64,000 bases of DNA from Ahaetulla prasina (GCF_028640845.1 NC_080541.1:37610435-37674434), one strand, 5' to 3'; shown: positions 1-12,339, counted from the stretch's first letter. Notes: generated from the sequence alone by a model not told the origin. Program-made: numbers and translations.

Positions 1-1458
1 CCTAACCTAACATAATAACAGAGTTGGAAGGGACCTTGGAGGTCTTCTAGTCCAACCCCCTGCCCAGGCAGGAAACCCTACACCATTTCAGACAAATGGC
101 TATCCAACATTTTCTTAAAAATTTCCAGTGTTGGAGCATTCACAACTTCTGCAGGCAAGTTGTTCCACTTATTGATTGTTCTAACTGTCAGGAAATTTCT
201 CCTTAGTTCTAAGTTGCTTCTCTCCTTGATTAGTTTCCATCCATTGCTTCTTGTCCTGCCTTCAGGTGCTTTGGAGAATAGCTTGACTCCCTCTTCTTTG
301 TGGCAGCCCCTGAGATATTGGAACACTGCTATCATGTCTCCCCTAGTCCTTCTTTTCATTAAACTAGACATACCCAGTTCCTGCAACCGTTCTTCATATG
401 TTTTAGTCTCCAGTCCCCTAATCATCTTTGCTGCTCTTCTCTGCACTCTTTCTAGAGTCTCAACATCTTTTTTACATTGTGGCGACCAAAACTGAATGTA
501 GTATTCCAAGTGTGGCCTTACCAAGGCATTATAAAATGGTATTAACACTTCACGTGATCTTGATTCTATCCCTCTGTTTATGCAGCCAAGAACTGTGTTG
601 GCTTTTTTGGCAGCTGCTGCACACTGCTGGCTCATGTCTAAATGGTTGTCCACTAGGACTCCAAGATCCCTCTTACAGTTACTATTATTGAGCAAGGTAC
701 CACATATACGGTACCTGTGCATTTTGTTTTTTTGGCCTAAATGTAGAACCTTACTTTTTTCACTGTTGAATTTCATTTTGTTAGATATGGCCCAATGTTC
801 AAGTCTGTCAAGATCCTTCTGTATCTTGAGCCTATCTTCTGGAGTATTGGCTATTCCTGCCAGCTTGGTGTCATCTGCAAATTTGATGAGTTCCCCATCT
901 ATCCCCTCGTCCAAGTCATTGATGAAGATGTTGAAGAGTACTGGGCCTAAAACAGAGCCTTGGGGTACTCCACTGCATACTTCCCTCCATGTGGATGTAG
1001 TTCCGTTGAGGACTACACGTTGAGTGCGATTGGTCAGCCAGTTACGAATCCATCTGGTGGTGGTGCTGTCTAACCCACATTTTTCTACTTTATCTAGTAG
1101 TAGGTTATGGTCTACTTTATCAAATGCTTTACTGAAGTCCAAGTAAATTATATTGACAGCATTCCTCTGGTCCACTAATTCTGTCACTTTGTCAAAGAAT
1201 GCAACGAGATTAGTCTGGCATGATCTGTTTTTGACAAACCCATGTTGGCTTTTGGTTATTACTTGGTTTGCTTCTAGGTGTTCGGTGATTCGTTGCTTGA
1301 TATCTTTTCCAGAATCTTCCCTAGTATTGAGGTCAGGCTGATAGGTCTGTAATTTCCTGGATCTGTTTTTTTTTTCCTTTTTTGAAGATGGGAACTACAT
1401 CAGCTCTTTTCCAGTCTTCTGGAAGTTCCCCTGTGCTCCAGGCTCCAATTATTTTCCA
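1..1458 (-). mobile_element. CR1-type LINE, 3' part with reverse transcriptase reading frame
   Basis: A 5'-truncated non-LTR retrotransposon read on the minus strand. The open frame from 1187 down to 78 (369 codons, and open somewhat further upstream) holds the RT palm and thumb: LDFSKAFD at residues 16-23, the SGVPQGSVLGP box near 72-82 and the catalytic FADD at 103-106, where many LINEs have YADD. The C-terminus has the WNNLPAEVV signature usual in CR1/L2/Rex proteins. Upstream, about 1345-1385, the frame breaks in a homopolymer run, though the translated similarity continues to about 1458. The 3' UTR is short and typical of CR1 (GGTC...CCTTCCAACTC on the minus strand), with a short TTAGG-like tail at the window start. 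The element is probably dead because of truncation and the frame break, but fairly young since the RT frame is open. Assignment to CR1 is from remembered family features. Confidence 0.88.
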
Positions 1459-2546
1459 TTCTCAAATCCATTTATTTTCTTTCATATTGTATACTTTATA
1501 TAACTAATTCATCTCAACACATTTATTTTATATTCAATCTTTATTTTTCCAGCACATCATTCTTAACTTTACACATTCCCATTGCATGATTACTCAATTT
1601 TTATTTCCATAAAATGAAGCAGACAGAAACATACTCTTATATTTAGCAATTTTTGCTTTTTTGAGCAAATATCCATTCATTGCAGCAAACAACATAGCTA
1701 TATTTTTATGAATATTTGCATGTTAAATTACTTCATTTCCTCTCCTTTTATAAACTTTCAAGGTATATAAATTCATTTGCTTCATCTAGTTTTGTTTTTT
1801 TGCTTGTATGTATGTGTAACTATATAAACCTCCTAATTGGTGGGATATGGAACTAACTGTATGTTGGCTTGCGTGAGTCTCTAGATTAAGAGACCCTAAA
1901 CCAAGCAGAATATGTAAGTATGACTTGGATAAAACTGGACTTTGATTGTACATAATGTGCCAAGTAACCTTTGCTGTACTTGTCATTAACAGGGAATGCA
2001 ACATGTAGCATGTGTACAATTAAGACTGATAATCTAATCTATACCTTCTTGATCATACTAAAAAAAAAGCATTATATCTTTGACTTATTAGATAAACTCC
2101 ATAAGTGTTTCTGAATGACTTTGCATGTGGGAGGAACACTTAATGGTGCAGAAAAATCCATATTAAACTGCCACTCCAATTATAGTGAAGATTTACCGGA
2201 CAAAATACTTTAAGGGGATAGAGAAGACAGAGAAGTAGGGTGCAAAATAAAGGATTAGTATACAGTGATATCTATGGACTGAAACAAGCTATTCTAGCTC
2301 AATAGATTTACTTAGAGTTTTTAATAGCATCTTGTATCTTGGTTTTATTCTGATAACTCAATAAGAAAGTTAGGAACACCAGGATTAGTACCAGAAATAA
2401 TTAGGATTATTTGGTTGTTTGTCTGTGGGTGACTTTACTGGTAGACAGAATCACCAACTGGGTATAAATATTACCAGAATTTACCCAAGTAAATTTAAAA
2501 TGAACCTAAATAGGCAAGAATAAATTAAGAAGCAATGATCTAATAC
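1459..2546. other. Unannotated AT-rich intergenic or intronic DNA
   Basis: No credible coding frame, RNA gene or recognisable transposon end. The short open frame at 1786-2019 has no family features and is treated as chance. Confidence 0.6.
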
Positions 2547-2768
2547 AGCTGTAGTGACAGTGGTTAGAATGCAGTATTGCAGGCTAATTTTGTTGACTGT
2601 CGATTACCAACAGTTTGGCAGTTTGATTCTCACCGGTTCAAGGCTGACTCAGCTTTCCATGCTTTTTGAGGTCAGTAAAATGAGAACCCAGATTGGGGGC
2701 AATATAGCTGACTCTGTAAAACGCTTAGAGAGGGCTGTAAAGCACTGTGAAGTCTAAGTGTTATTGCT
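2547..2768 (+). mobile_element. tRNA-derived SINE (Sauria-SINE-like)
   Basis: The head reads GTGACAGTGGTTAGAATGC with a B-box-like GGCAGTTTGATTCTC. The body GGTTCAAGGCTGACTCAGC, then ACTCTGTAAAACGCTTAGAG, and the ending TCTAAGTGTTATTGCTAT match the copy at 56503-56752. The pol III-type head with a shared LINE-like tail is characteristic of squamate SINEs. The family name is from memory. Confidence 0.8.
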
Positions 2769-2816
2769 ATCTTCCTGTAAAATAATATTCCACATTTTCA
2801 AAGAGATGCTGCTGGG

Positions 2817-3345
2817 ATATTTATTTATTTATTTTATTTAATTTGATTTTTATACCGCCCTTCTCCCGAAGGACTCAGGGCGGTGTACAGGCAAAATAAA
2901 AACAACAATACAAATATACACAATTTAAATACCCTTAAAAAACTTATTCAAAATTAGCCTGATATTAAAAAATCATCATCAATTAAAACCCCATTTAAAA
3001 TTTGTAAAATTCCCTTTTAAAATCCAATTAAGCCAGCCCCGCGCGAATAAAAAGATGGGTCTTCAGTTCGCGACGAAATGTCCGAAGGTCAGGTATTTGA
3101 CGTAAACCAGGGGGAAGCTCGTTCCAGAGAGTGGGAGCCCCCACAGAGAAGGCCCTTCCCCTGGGGGCCACCAGCCGACATTGTTTGGCGGACGGCACCC
3201 TGAGAAGTCCCTCTCTATGGGAGCGTACGGGTCGGTGGGAGGCATATGGTAGCAACAGGCGGTCCCGTAAGTACCCAGGTCCTAAGCCATGGAGCGCTTT
3301 AAAGGTCGTAACCAACACCTTAAAGTGCACTCGAAAGGCCTAAAT
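2817..3345 (-). mobile_element. L2-type LINE, 3' end with ORF C-terminus
   Basis: Minus-strand fragment of the L2 family also present at 10015-11708 and 34579-36390. The open frame 3330 down to 3028 (100 codons) covers only the last part of the protein, including ALHGLGPGYLRDRLL and WNELPPGLRQIPDLRTFR, and ends in RAGLA like the copy at 11499. The 3' UTR contains the conserved hairpin-like CCGCCC...GGGCGG pair (2858-2885), then a TTTA-rich tail at 2817-2850. There is no RT core, so this is a dead, heavily 5'-truncated insertion. Confidence 0.88.
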
Positions 3346-4136
3346 ATGCCTAAAATGGAAGTTATCTTAGTCAATTATGAAATTTTATACAGGGCAAGAT
3401 AAGCAAACCTGAGTTTTATTATGGATTACCTTTTAAAAATACATTCCTAAAATGGAGCCCCTTTGTTAAACTTGACTGCTTTCAGAAAAATTGTCTTAGT
3501 TTTGACCTTTCCTATGTACATGCAAACGAATGATGTTGTTCTAGAAGGGTGGTTAGATGTATTTATAATGACTAATGCTTCGGCAGATGAAGCATTTGTA
3601 TTATTTGGCCTCTTCAGTTCTCTGTGTGATTAAATTCTCTCATTACAATGAAGGCCATTTATCATTCTCAATGTACAGATAATATGATGATTGATAGCTT
3701 TGCATCCAACTGTATTATATGCAAATATAGCCTCCTTTTTCTTTAGCAAAACATTATTCTTTCATTTTTAAATCTCCTTAAACATGAATACATTACATTT
3801 CTTATGGAATATGATATTACAGGGCTTGAACTCCCCTTGACCTACCCCTAGACAACAAAAAAGATGATTTAATAGCTATTAAAATGAGCATTCCCATATT
3901 AAATTTATGCACCAAGGAAATCATTTGGCTTTTTAAAGCTATCTGAATAGAAATACTGCCTTCATTTATAAGTGAAATATTGAAAACTGAAAACATCTGA
4001 AGCCTTCTTCAGCCTTTTGGAAAGTATATACAGCGGATGAGAGTTGGGATGGCCAATTTAGAAGTTCAGTTTGAAGAAATACCATAGACAGAGTGGGCAT
4101 TCCTCTGCAGGCTGTTATCCTCTTCCAATAGAAAGT
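3346..4136. other. Unannotated non-coding DNA
   Basis: AT-rich, with no feature I can support. Confidence 0.55.
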
Positions 4137-4144
4137 GTTTAGAG

Positions 4145-4366
4145 CAGTGGTTCCCAACCATTTTTTGGCCATGCCCCACCTAAGCATCTCTAAACTCCTG
4201 ATGCCTCCGGCCTGTCACATATAATTCTTACTATTCAAAAAGTGACTCCTATTCATGTGGAGGAAGCCTTAAACGCCATTAATTTGGGTTAAACAAGGTT
4301 CCAATTGACCCCATTAAAAATCAAATTTCCCCCCATAGGGTGTGGGCCCCACATTGGGAACCACTG
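4145..4366. mobile_element. hAT-like MITE
   Basis: Terminal inverted repeats CAGTGGTTCCCAACC and GGGAACCACTG. The flanking 8-mers GTTTAGAG (4137-4144) and TTTTACAG (4367-4374) agree at 6 of 8 positions, as expected of an aged 8-bp hAT target duplication. No transposase is encoded. Confidence 0.85.
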
Positions 4367-4374
4367 TTTTACAG

Positions 4375-5153
4375 GAATTATGGAATGAGAAAAGATAGAG
4401 CTGATGTGCTGAGCCGAGCCTTGTTCTATACAACAGTGCCACATTTTACAAATAAGAAAAGTCTGATGAAATAAAAATGATTAAAATGCTGATACTTTAT
4501 TTTCGTTCCCAATGAATAAATTAAGACCCCACAGTTTGTGACCAAACAACCAGAAGAAAAGCCAGCAGGTACTGTTCTTGCTAATGACCTTCCCCAATCG
4601 ACAAAGGACCTGCTCTAAGTAGCCGGGAGGCTTCCTTAGATTTTATCATGGCTTATTTTACAAACCTAGAATGACTTTATAAAAACCAGTCACAATGTAC
4701 AGTTGCATTATCATGCCATTATGCTTAGCACAATAGGAGGGAAAAGATTCAATGTAATACATACTGGAAAAAAAATCTCTTTGTGCATTACTTTATAGAG
4801 GACTTTTTTTGTCAAGCATTCTCATTTTTTGAACAAGTAAATTGCCTGTAAGAATAATAAACTCTCATTTTGGAAACATGTCAAAACTATTCACTGTCTT
4901 TGGACTCTGAAAGAGTACAAAATCTATAGGTGCTTATCTAATACATGGTAGAAATATCACCGTAAAACATGTTTTATTCACCAGAGTCAATTCTATTGCA
5001 TAATGAATATAATCTGGTGCCCTGAATTCTACAAAGTTATAATATGTTTCATGTTTACACCTTTCAAAAATGCAAAAGTAAATGAAACTGGAATGGTTAT
5101 TCAAATATGCCTAGCTTAGCAGCAAGTGAAATTCAACTTGCATCTAATTCAAC
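4375..5153. other. Unannotated non-coding DNA
   Basis: Nothing recognised. Confidence 0.55.
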
Positions 5154-5557
5154 TATGGTAATCCTCGCTTAGTGACCACAATTGGGACTGGAAACATGGT
5201 TGCTAAGCAAATCATCATGCAATAAAGTTACAATTTCACTTCTCATTCAGTTGTTAAGCAAGCCACCGAAGGTTATTAAATGAGACATCACATGACTGCA
5301 ACCTGTGATTTTACTACTGGTTTCTCCATCAACTATGCTTGTTGGAAGATGATTGTGAAGTGCACAAATAGCAATCATGTGAATGTAGGAATCAGGATGC
5401 TGTGACAATTTTAAATATCCACTGCTTGCCAATGCCCAAACGTCAATCACATGACTCCAGGACATTGTGACAATTGTAAACATAAGGATTGGTTATAAAG
5501 TTACTATCGTAGCTTAAAACAGTTACTAAACAGGGGAATTAGTGAGGTCTACCTGTA
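5154..5557. mobile_element. Non-autonomous TIR transposon of the TACAGGTAGTCCTC type
   Basis: The right end reads GAGGTCTACCTGTA and the left end GGTAATCCTCGCTTAG, an imperfect inverted pair. The body is full of the family's motifs (GTTGCTAAGCAA, ATCACATGACT, TTGTTAAGCAAGC). Sister copies lie at 20443-20750, 31446-31829 and 34031-34417. TA at the termini suggests a Tc1/mariner-pogo (Tigger-like) origin; this is inference, as no transposase is present. Confidence 0.75.
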
Positions 5558-5721
5558 GTGGCTAAGGCACCAGGATAGAAACTGCAAGACCGTGAGTTCT
5601 AGTCCTGCCTTAGGCATGAAGCCAGTCCTCAGATCTAGGGAAGAGGCAATGGCAAGCCTCTCCTTAAAACTTGCCGATAAAATCCCAGGGATTAGTCACC
5701 AGGAGTCAACACTGACATGAA
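5558..5721 (+). mobile_element. tRNA-derived SINE, second family
   Basis: GTAGTGGCTAAGGCACC resembles a pol III A box and GTGAGTTCTAGTCCTGCC a B box. The ending GGAGTCAACACTGACATGAAGG is a common squamate SINE 3' end. It directly abuts the right end of the preceding TIR element and runs into the GATAGCTA array. Confidence 0.72.
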
Positions 5722-5766
5722 GGATAGATAGCTAGATAGCTAGATAGCTAGATAGCTAGATAGCTT
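5722..5766. repeat. GATAGCTA octamer array
   Basis: About five tandem copies of the 8-mer. It sits at the junction of a plus-strand SINE 3' end and a minus-strand LINE 3' end, so it could be the simple-repeat tail of either. Confidence 0.9.
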
Positions 5767-6250
5767 TATTGATTAGCCTATAAGCCACATTAAAGCACAA
5801 GGTTCAAACACATATCACCAATAAAATCCTATACAAACAATTTAAAATAAGAGTAGAGTAAAATACAATAGCTATAGGATAAGATACATAAATATGTAAA
5901 ATAGAATAAAATGACATAAAATTATGTTTCAGTGTCACCCTTACAATCCACCCCAATCAGTCCCACGTATGCAGAACTCAACCATACCATTTTGTCTAAA
6001 TACTGTGCTGTGTTAAATGTTATTTTCAGGTTCTGGCTGCACATAAAGTAAGTTGTTTTGATATTGGCATCCCAATGGGTCATTCCTTTGTTATATGGAC
6101 CAAGGTACCTGTCTCTCACTCCCTTATAGAAGCAACAATCAAATAGGATGTGAGCCAGGTCTTCTACCTCTGCCACTCCGCAAATACAGAGACACTCATT
6201 GTAGGGTATAGAATGGAACTGACTTGAAGGAACAAACACAAAACCCACAA
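5745..6250 (-). mobile_element. Non-LTR retrotransposon 3' fragment with C-terminal zinc-finger-like motif
   Basis: The open frame 6248 down to 5922 (108 codons) contains ECLCICG followed by EDLAHILFDC and an R-rich helix. This Cys-x-Cys...His...Cys arrangement is typical of the region after the RT thumb in several LINE clades. The RT itself is missing. The sequence below 5922 looks like an AT-rich 3' UTR ending at the octamer array. The clade is not determined. Confidence 0.65.
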
Positions 6251-6255
6251 ACCTA

Positions 6256-9044
6256 ATTTAGCAGAGACAATTATTAATACTAATACATAGTAAGGATAGT
6301 GAAATAATTCATTTGCTTTGAAGAAGTAATGTCAATTTATTCTTATTTATTCAATAAGTAAATGCTATCTCTTTTCCCCTTCTAATCATTAAAGTAGTCA
6401 TTTTATACACCATAATTATAAATATTATGGATACAAAAAGTAATCCTATTAAATATATAAAGCAGCCATTCATTTTCTCCACCTTTAGCTCTTATGTCAG
6501 TCTTCATTCTGGATGCTACTTCATCTGTCAGCCTATGGCAGAGGACACAAGTTTAGACCTGAAAGACTGACATTTAGCCTTTCCTTAGCTGCAGTCAATC
6601 AACACATTCCTGTCTGAGCTTTGGAGTGCATTTTGCAAAATAGTTGGATAGTGTCAGTCAGATTCCTGTTTAAAAACTGGTCCTTTTCCTTTTCCCTCTA
6701 GGAAATGAAGTCATGTGTGCAAGTTGTTTTGCTGGCTTGTCTGACAGCCTTTCCATCATAAGCTCTGTAGGGGGGAACCTTAACACTATCAGATAATAGC
6801 TGTGTGTGATGGAGATTGTACCTCCTTCAAGAAAAATGCTTGTCACTATAAGGTACAACCCCAAAATAAAAATGTAAAATCTTACAACTAAAGGGAAAGA
6901 ATTCAAAGAAGATAATTGCATTTTGACTATTTTGAAGATGACTGGTAAAATATAATCATTGTGTGTCAATCAGTATCTTAACTGATTGGCAACATCAACT
7001 AAGATAAATCTTGACATGCTCTGGTAAGTTTTTATAGAATGGCATCTCTTTGGTCAATATATGCACTATTCTAATGTCTGAAAATTGAGCCATTTTCAAA
7101 ATGTTGCTGATCATTTGTTTAGGAATTTAAAGATTCCATTTACACAAAGGCTACCTAGTACTTAGTGTTGCTTTGCTATATTGCTGATTAGGAAAAAATT
7201 AGGGGGGAAAAGCCTGCAGACATTCATTTGAAATGAAGTTGTGTGTGCTCTCTATTATGCAACATGGCCATTCGTTATGTGTTATAAAATCCTTTGGAGA
7301 TTAATTGGTGGGAAAGTTTTCTGATTGCCTTCCATTTTTTTGACCATCACGGTCTTTTCCAGTAACTTTTATTTTCATGTATTTAAGTTTCAAATTCATT
7401 GTGGCTTCCAATGACCAGTCTAGTTATGCTTTATCTAGTATTGAATGATTTCTTGATTTTAACTATTACCCAACTCTAGACATTTTCAGAATAGTTCATC
7501 CTTTATGGAGTGATGTGACATATTAACTATATTAACTCTGATTTCTTGGTCTACTCTATGTAGAAGAGCTGATACGCAGCAATGAATATTAAAGAATCAT
7601 GTAGATGACAACCTGGCAAATTTCCCTTCTTAACTAAATTATCCTAAAAAAATCAGATTATTATTTTTTTCTAGCATGTTAAAAAAACCCAATATATAAA
7701 ACAGTGCACAACAGAATATTGCAGAGTAAGTTAATATTGCAAAAAAGCAGAATAGACATTGATAAGGTAGTATTCATATGACAACAAGCATATTTTAAAT
7801 ATGGCCCTATTTTCTTTTGAAAAAAGATGGACAGCATGGAGATCTGACTTAGAATATTGATTTACCTGAACTGAAAATCTCCAGAACCGTAAAGCCTACA
7901 AACCTTGCCATGTATGTTCCTCTTGGCTTCTAGGTGCTCACTAAAAAAGGATTTTTCAAAATGACCATCAGAGCATTAGTATTTCCTATATTATGATTAA
8001 CATGCTCTGATGCTGAAAAGAAATCTGTTCCAAATGCAAAACACAAGCCGAGGAGAGGATTTTTAGTTTCAGTTTTACTTTCACAGCAGCAAGCGGCTTT
8101 ACTACAGAACAGTTGAGCTAAACCACAGTCAGGGTCATTCCTGTTTTCCTCTTGCTCACACAGCAAATACTGTTTGCATTTCCAAACACCCCTCAACACT
8201 CTCACACACTGACAGCATGCTAGCAAGATGAATACCAATCAATGCTGATAGGCAGAGTCACATTTTTAAACTACTCATTAATTTTCAAACTTTTAAATGT
8301 CAATTTATTAAGCCCCATCACATAGTTTTGTAGTGAAGTACGGGTATACAGCTAGTGGTTTATAAAATCTTTTATAGAATTTTTCTTTTGGCATTTTTAT
8401 TAAGGGAGAAGCCAAGGGACCATCATCCTCTCTTCTGGTACTTCTGCATCTAAGAGAGGGGTCAGAATGAAACTATAGATTTCAGGAAAAGATAAAACTT
8501 GAAACTGAAGACAACACAAGAAAAGAAAAAAAAAACCTCAAGAACCTGGCAAGTCTTAATTCACCTTTCCCTTCCAGCATAAGGGCATAAACAACAAAAG
8601 AGAACTAAAGAAATAAATCAATAACTCAAATTAATGCATAATCTGAACATAAAACATAATTCAAACCCACCCCTTATTTTCCTAATTTTCTATTTCCTTC
8701 TGATTTTACAGGCCATTTCCAGATTGGGGTATATTTCTTACCTGGCAAGTCAGGTAGTGGAGAGAAGCCATTTCTTGGCAATGGATAAAGGCAAAAGAAT
8801 AAAGGCAAAATGAAAGTGATTGTCTTGTCTTTTAAGTTTACTCTCTCCTAAAAGCCGAGAAAATGTGCTGGTTGCTTAGAATCTGAGTTCCCTTGTCTTT
8901 TCTGTACTTTCTTTAGGATCAAGAATGATCCGTTGATTAACACATTCATATATGAACTTGTGGGTTGTGTTTTTTCCTTTTAGTTCAGGGTGACACACAT
9001 GCACAACACACATTTGATAATAATAAAGTGCTAATAGAGTTGCT
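6256..9044. other. Unannotated non-coding stretch
   Basis: About 2.8 kb without a supported gene or clear repeat end. The open frame at 7930-8238 (minus, 102 codons) is Cys-rich by chance, has no domain and no splice or promoter context, and is not called. This is the longest repeat-poor part of the left half. Confidence 0.5.
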
Positions 9045-9099
9045 GCTCATTTTGTGTTCTATTTATTTCACAAGCAGGAAAACATACATGCTTAAGATA

Positions 9100-9420
9100 C
9101 CTTTTCCTTTCCTATGACCCTGACCTGATATAACTTCCTTATCACAAGACCCATCACAAGACCTTCACTTGACACACCTACACCTTTATACACCCTTATA
9201 AACAGAAGAACACTGACAGTGACATCCCTTAAACTCTACTGAAGATATTACCTAGCCTGATAACAAAACGTTCAGAAACCAACCCACAAGCTCCGAGAAT
9301 GAACCTTCACCCTCATCCTATACCTGAGCTACAGATATTCACCACTATTGTATACCTTTTCCCTTATGACTTCTATTGCAAGTAAGGATGAAACTTCAAT
9401 TATAGCACTGAAAAAGAAGA
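9100..9420 (+). mobile_element. Penelope-like element relic with decayed hammerhead-like core
   Basis: At 9239-9245 the sequence CTGAAGA fits the first hammerhead core strand (CUGANGA). It is followed by an imperfect stem (TTACC / GATAA, loop TAGCCT, 9248-9263) and AAAAC at 9265-9269, where GAAAC is expected. The change is consistent with CpG decay (CG to CA). Downstream AACCAACCCACAAGCTCCGAG resembles the second relic at 12640-12800. Penelope-like elements are known to carry hammerhead motifs; assignment of this copy is inference. No RT or GIY-YIG reading frame is visible. Confidence 0.5.
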
Positions 9421-10014
9421 ACTATCCATGAAATTTGAGGGAACAGCTATTCAGAGAACATACTACACTGATGGTAAAAAGTTTTACATGTCAACTATTG
9501 CACAGACATTTTTATTTTTCAAAATGACTTTAGCATGATCTCTTCCATATACGTAGGGAGGGAGGGAGAGAAAGAGAGAGTGAGTTAGTTCCTGGCAGTA
9601 GATATTGTTCTCGTTAGATGTATTCTCACCAAGAGTTTTTCTTGTCAGTCTGTGATAACTTCTTGTGTAAGAGTAGAGGTTTGTTTTCACAGTTGCCCAT
9701 TAGCAATGAAAAAGAATAGATTGAACCAGCAAGCAAAGCAAATGTATCTCTTAGTCTCAGTTTCAGCACTGTTTTGCAATAAGCAGCATTCTCATGTCTT
9801 TTCCAAATGAGAATTAATCATTATGTAAAACTAATGTAAATATATATCTTTTTCATCTTGGTCTATCTAAAGAGCTAAACTCTAGTAAGTCTCTGGAGAT
9901 TTTAGAAACTGTTATGATACAATAATATAACCTACCTAGTACCTTATACCCTAAATACTGTTCTTGAAATTGAAAATCAAGGAATTATAAAGAGTCATTT
10001 TATAGTAAAACAGG
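9421..10014. other. Unannotated non-coding DNA
   Basis: Nothing supported. The short minus-strand frame at 9484-9690 includes a purine-rich low-complexity stretch and is not called. Confidence 0.5.
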
Positions 10015-11708
10015 AAAACAGATACTCAGACACGACTGAGGAACTAGTTGCGGCCTGGCAACAGGCCGCGGCTGGGGCCTTGGACCGTGTCGTGCCTTTG
10101 CAGCCTCTGACCCGGCGCAGACCTCGTCCGGCCCCTTGGTTCTCCGAGGGGCTGAGAGAGATGAAACGCTGGAGAAGACGCCTAGAGAGCACTTGGAGGT
10201 CCAGTCGTTCCGAAGCTGATCGGACACTACGCCTCCACCCTCATTGCGTCGGCAGATAACCGCCCGGCCGCCCTGTTTCGGGTGACCCGCTCCCTCCTTC
10301 ATCAGGAGGTGCGGGATGACCCTTTACAGGGACGTGCTGAGGAGTTTAGTGGTTATCTATACGACAAAATCGCTCAGCTCCGGGATGGTCTGGACCGAAA
10401 TTGGGATGATCCAAGTGAGGGAGAGGAGGCACGTCTTGTTGAGTCTGTTTGGGATGATTTTGACCCTGTGGCTCCCGAGGACATGGACAGGTTGTTGGGG
10501 AGGCTCCGCGCCACTACATGTTTATTGGATCCGTGTCCTTCCTGGCTGGTGCTGGCCACTCAGGAGGTGACACGAGGCTGGCTCCAGAGGATTATAAATG
10601 CTTCTTTGTTGGAAGGGGGTTTCCCTGCCGCCTTGAAAGAGGCGGTGGTGAGACCCCTCCTTAAGAAGCCCTCTTTGGACCCGGCTATTTTGGGAAATTA
10701 TCGGCCAGTCTCCAACCTTCGCTTTGCAGCCGTACGGGTCTGGATGGGGAGAAACAGGCTCAAGCTCAATCCCTCCAAGACGGAGTTGCTGTGGATGCCG
10801 GCATCTCGATTCAGTCAGCTGCAGCTGCAGCTGACTGTTGGAGGCGAGTTATTGGCCCCAAAGGATAGGGTGCGCAACTTAGGTGTCCTCCTGGATGAGC
10901 GGCTGTCGTTTGAAGACCATTTGACGGCCTTCTCCAGGGGGGCCTTCCACCAGGTCCGCCTGGTTCGGCAGTTGCGCCCCTTCCTTGATCGGGATGCCTT
11001 GTGCACAGTCACTCACGCACTCGTTACCTCTCGCTTGGATTACTGTAATGCTCTCTACATGGGGCTCCCCTTGAGGTGCACTCGAAGGCTTCAGCTAGTC
11101 CAGAATGCAGCTGCGCGGGTGAGAGAGGGAGTGTCGCGTATCTCCCATGTAACACCTCTCCTGCGCAGACTGCACTGGCTACCTGTGGCTTTTCGGGTGC
11201 ACTTTAAGGTTTTGGTTATGACCTTTAAAGCGCTCCATGGCTTAGGGCCTGGGTACTTACGGGACCGCCTACTGTTACCATATGCCTCCCACCGACCCAT
11301 ACGCTCTCACAGAGAGGGACTTCTCAGGATGCTGTCCGCCAAGCAATGTCGGCTGGCGGCCCCCAGGGGAAGGTCCTTCTCTGTGGGGGCTCCCACACTC
11401 TGGAACGAACTTCCCCCGGGTTTACGCCAAATACCTGACCTTCGGACCTTTCGCCGCGAACTGAAGACACATCTTTTTATTCGCGCGGGGCTGGCTTAAA
11501 TTTTATGGATTTTATAGTTTTTATTATTAATTTTAAACGGGGTTTTAGTTTCTATATATTTTAAATTTTTAGGCAAATTATAATAAGTTTTTTAATCTTG
11601 CATTTTATATAATATTGTCTTGTCTGTTTTTATTTGCCTGTACACCGCCCTGAGTCCTTCGGGAGAAGGGCGGTATAAAAATCAAATAAATGAAATGAAA
11701 TAAATGAA
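10015..11708 (+). mobile_element. L2-type LINE with in-frame deletion of the RT core
   Basis: The open frame 10282-11499 (405 codons) is uninterrupted; coding similarity extends further upstream to about 10015 in another frame (PWFSEGLREMKRW region of the endonuclease-RT linker). Residues 1-150 hold the linker and the NYRPVSNLRFAA fingers motif. The next residues are VRVWMGRNRLKLNPSKTE, which in the copy at 34579-36390 lie about 160 residues further on, beyond the YADD box. The RT palm is therefore missing, including both catalytic Asp motifs. The C-terminus (LDYCNALYMGLPL, WNELPPGLRQIPD) is complete, as is the 3' UTR with its CCGCCC/GGGCGG hairpin and an AAATGA-type tail. It cannot encode an active RT; it may have been mobilised in trans. 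Confidence 0.9.
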
Positions 11709-12045
11709 AAGGTAAATGTTTCCCTGTCCAGTTGTGTCTGACTCTGATGACAATGCTCATCTCAGTTTCTTGGCCAAGGAAGTTAGTGTTGTCCAAAGAC
11801 AATTTTCATGGGCACGTGGCCAGCATGACTGTATGCCAAAGGCTCACGGAATGCTGTTACCTTCCCACTGAAGTGGTACCTATTAATCTACTTGCATTTG
11901 CATGATTTCAAACTGCTAGGTGAGCAAGAGCTGGATTAAGTAACAGCTCACTCTGTTGCCTGGAGCTCGGGTCTTGAACCCAGGCTGTCAGTTTTCCAGC
12001 TGACAAACTAAGTGTCCTTAATTGCTGAGCCATCACACCCTCATA
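11709..12045 (-). mobile_element. tRNA-derived SINE, GGTAAA-tailed family
   Basis: Minus-strand copy of the family at 28517-28877 and 22440-22665. It shows GGTAAATGTTTCCC at the tail, GGCCAGCATGACTGTATGCC in the body and a tRNA-like head with ATTGCTGAGCCATCA on the plus strand. It is inserted directly against the 3' tail of the L2 copy. Confidence 0.75.
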
Positions 12046-12339
12046 TTGTCATATTAATTAGGTTACAAACACATGACTTTCAATTTCATATCTAATAACA
12101 GCTTTTGTTAGTGGCCACCATCTATAGATAATTCCCACTATTTTTTACTTTCCACTTTCTATTCCATTTTTTTGTCCCCATCAATTGTTGTGAATGTGTA
12201 TTTGTATATCTATAAAATATATACCTCTATATAATATAGAATAGAACTCTATTAATTTTGTATTAAATACAAAAAAGTATGCAACAGTAAATCTGATATA
12301 AGATGATAAAAGACTTTGCATGGCCTTATTGCAGTAGAT

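Noticed and set aside
5722..5766. Possible CRISPR-like array from regular repeats
   Set aside because: An octamer microsatellite with no spacers, in a vertebrate genome.
7930..8238. 102-codon minus-strand frame rich in Cys
   Set aside because: No domain, splice context or repeat family; composition fits chance in a stop-poor stretch.
10000..10302. Two overlapping minus-strand frames of 65 and 100 codons
   Set aside because: Antisense shadows of the GC-rich coding sequence of the plus-strand L2 element.
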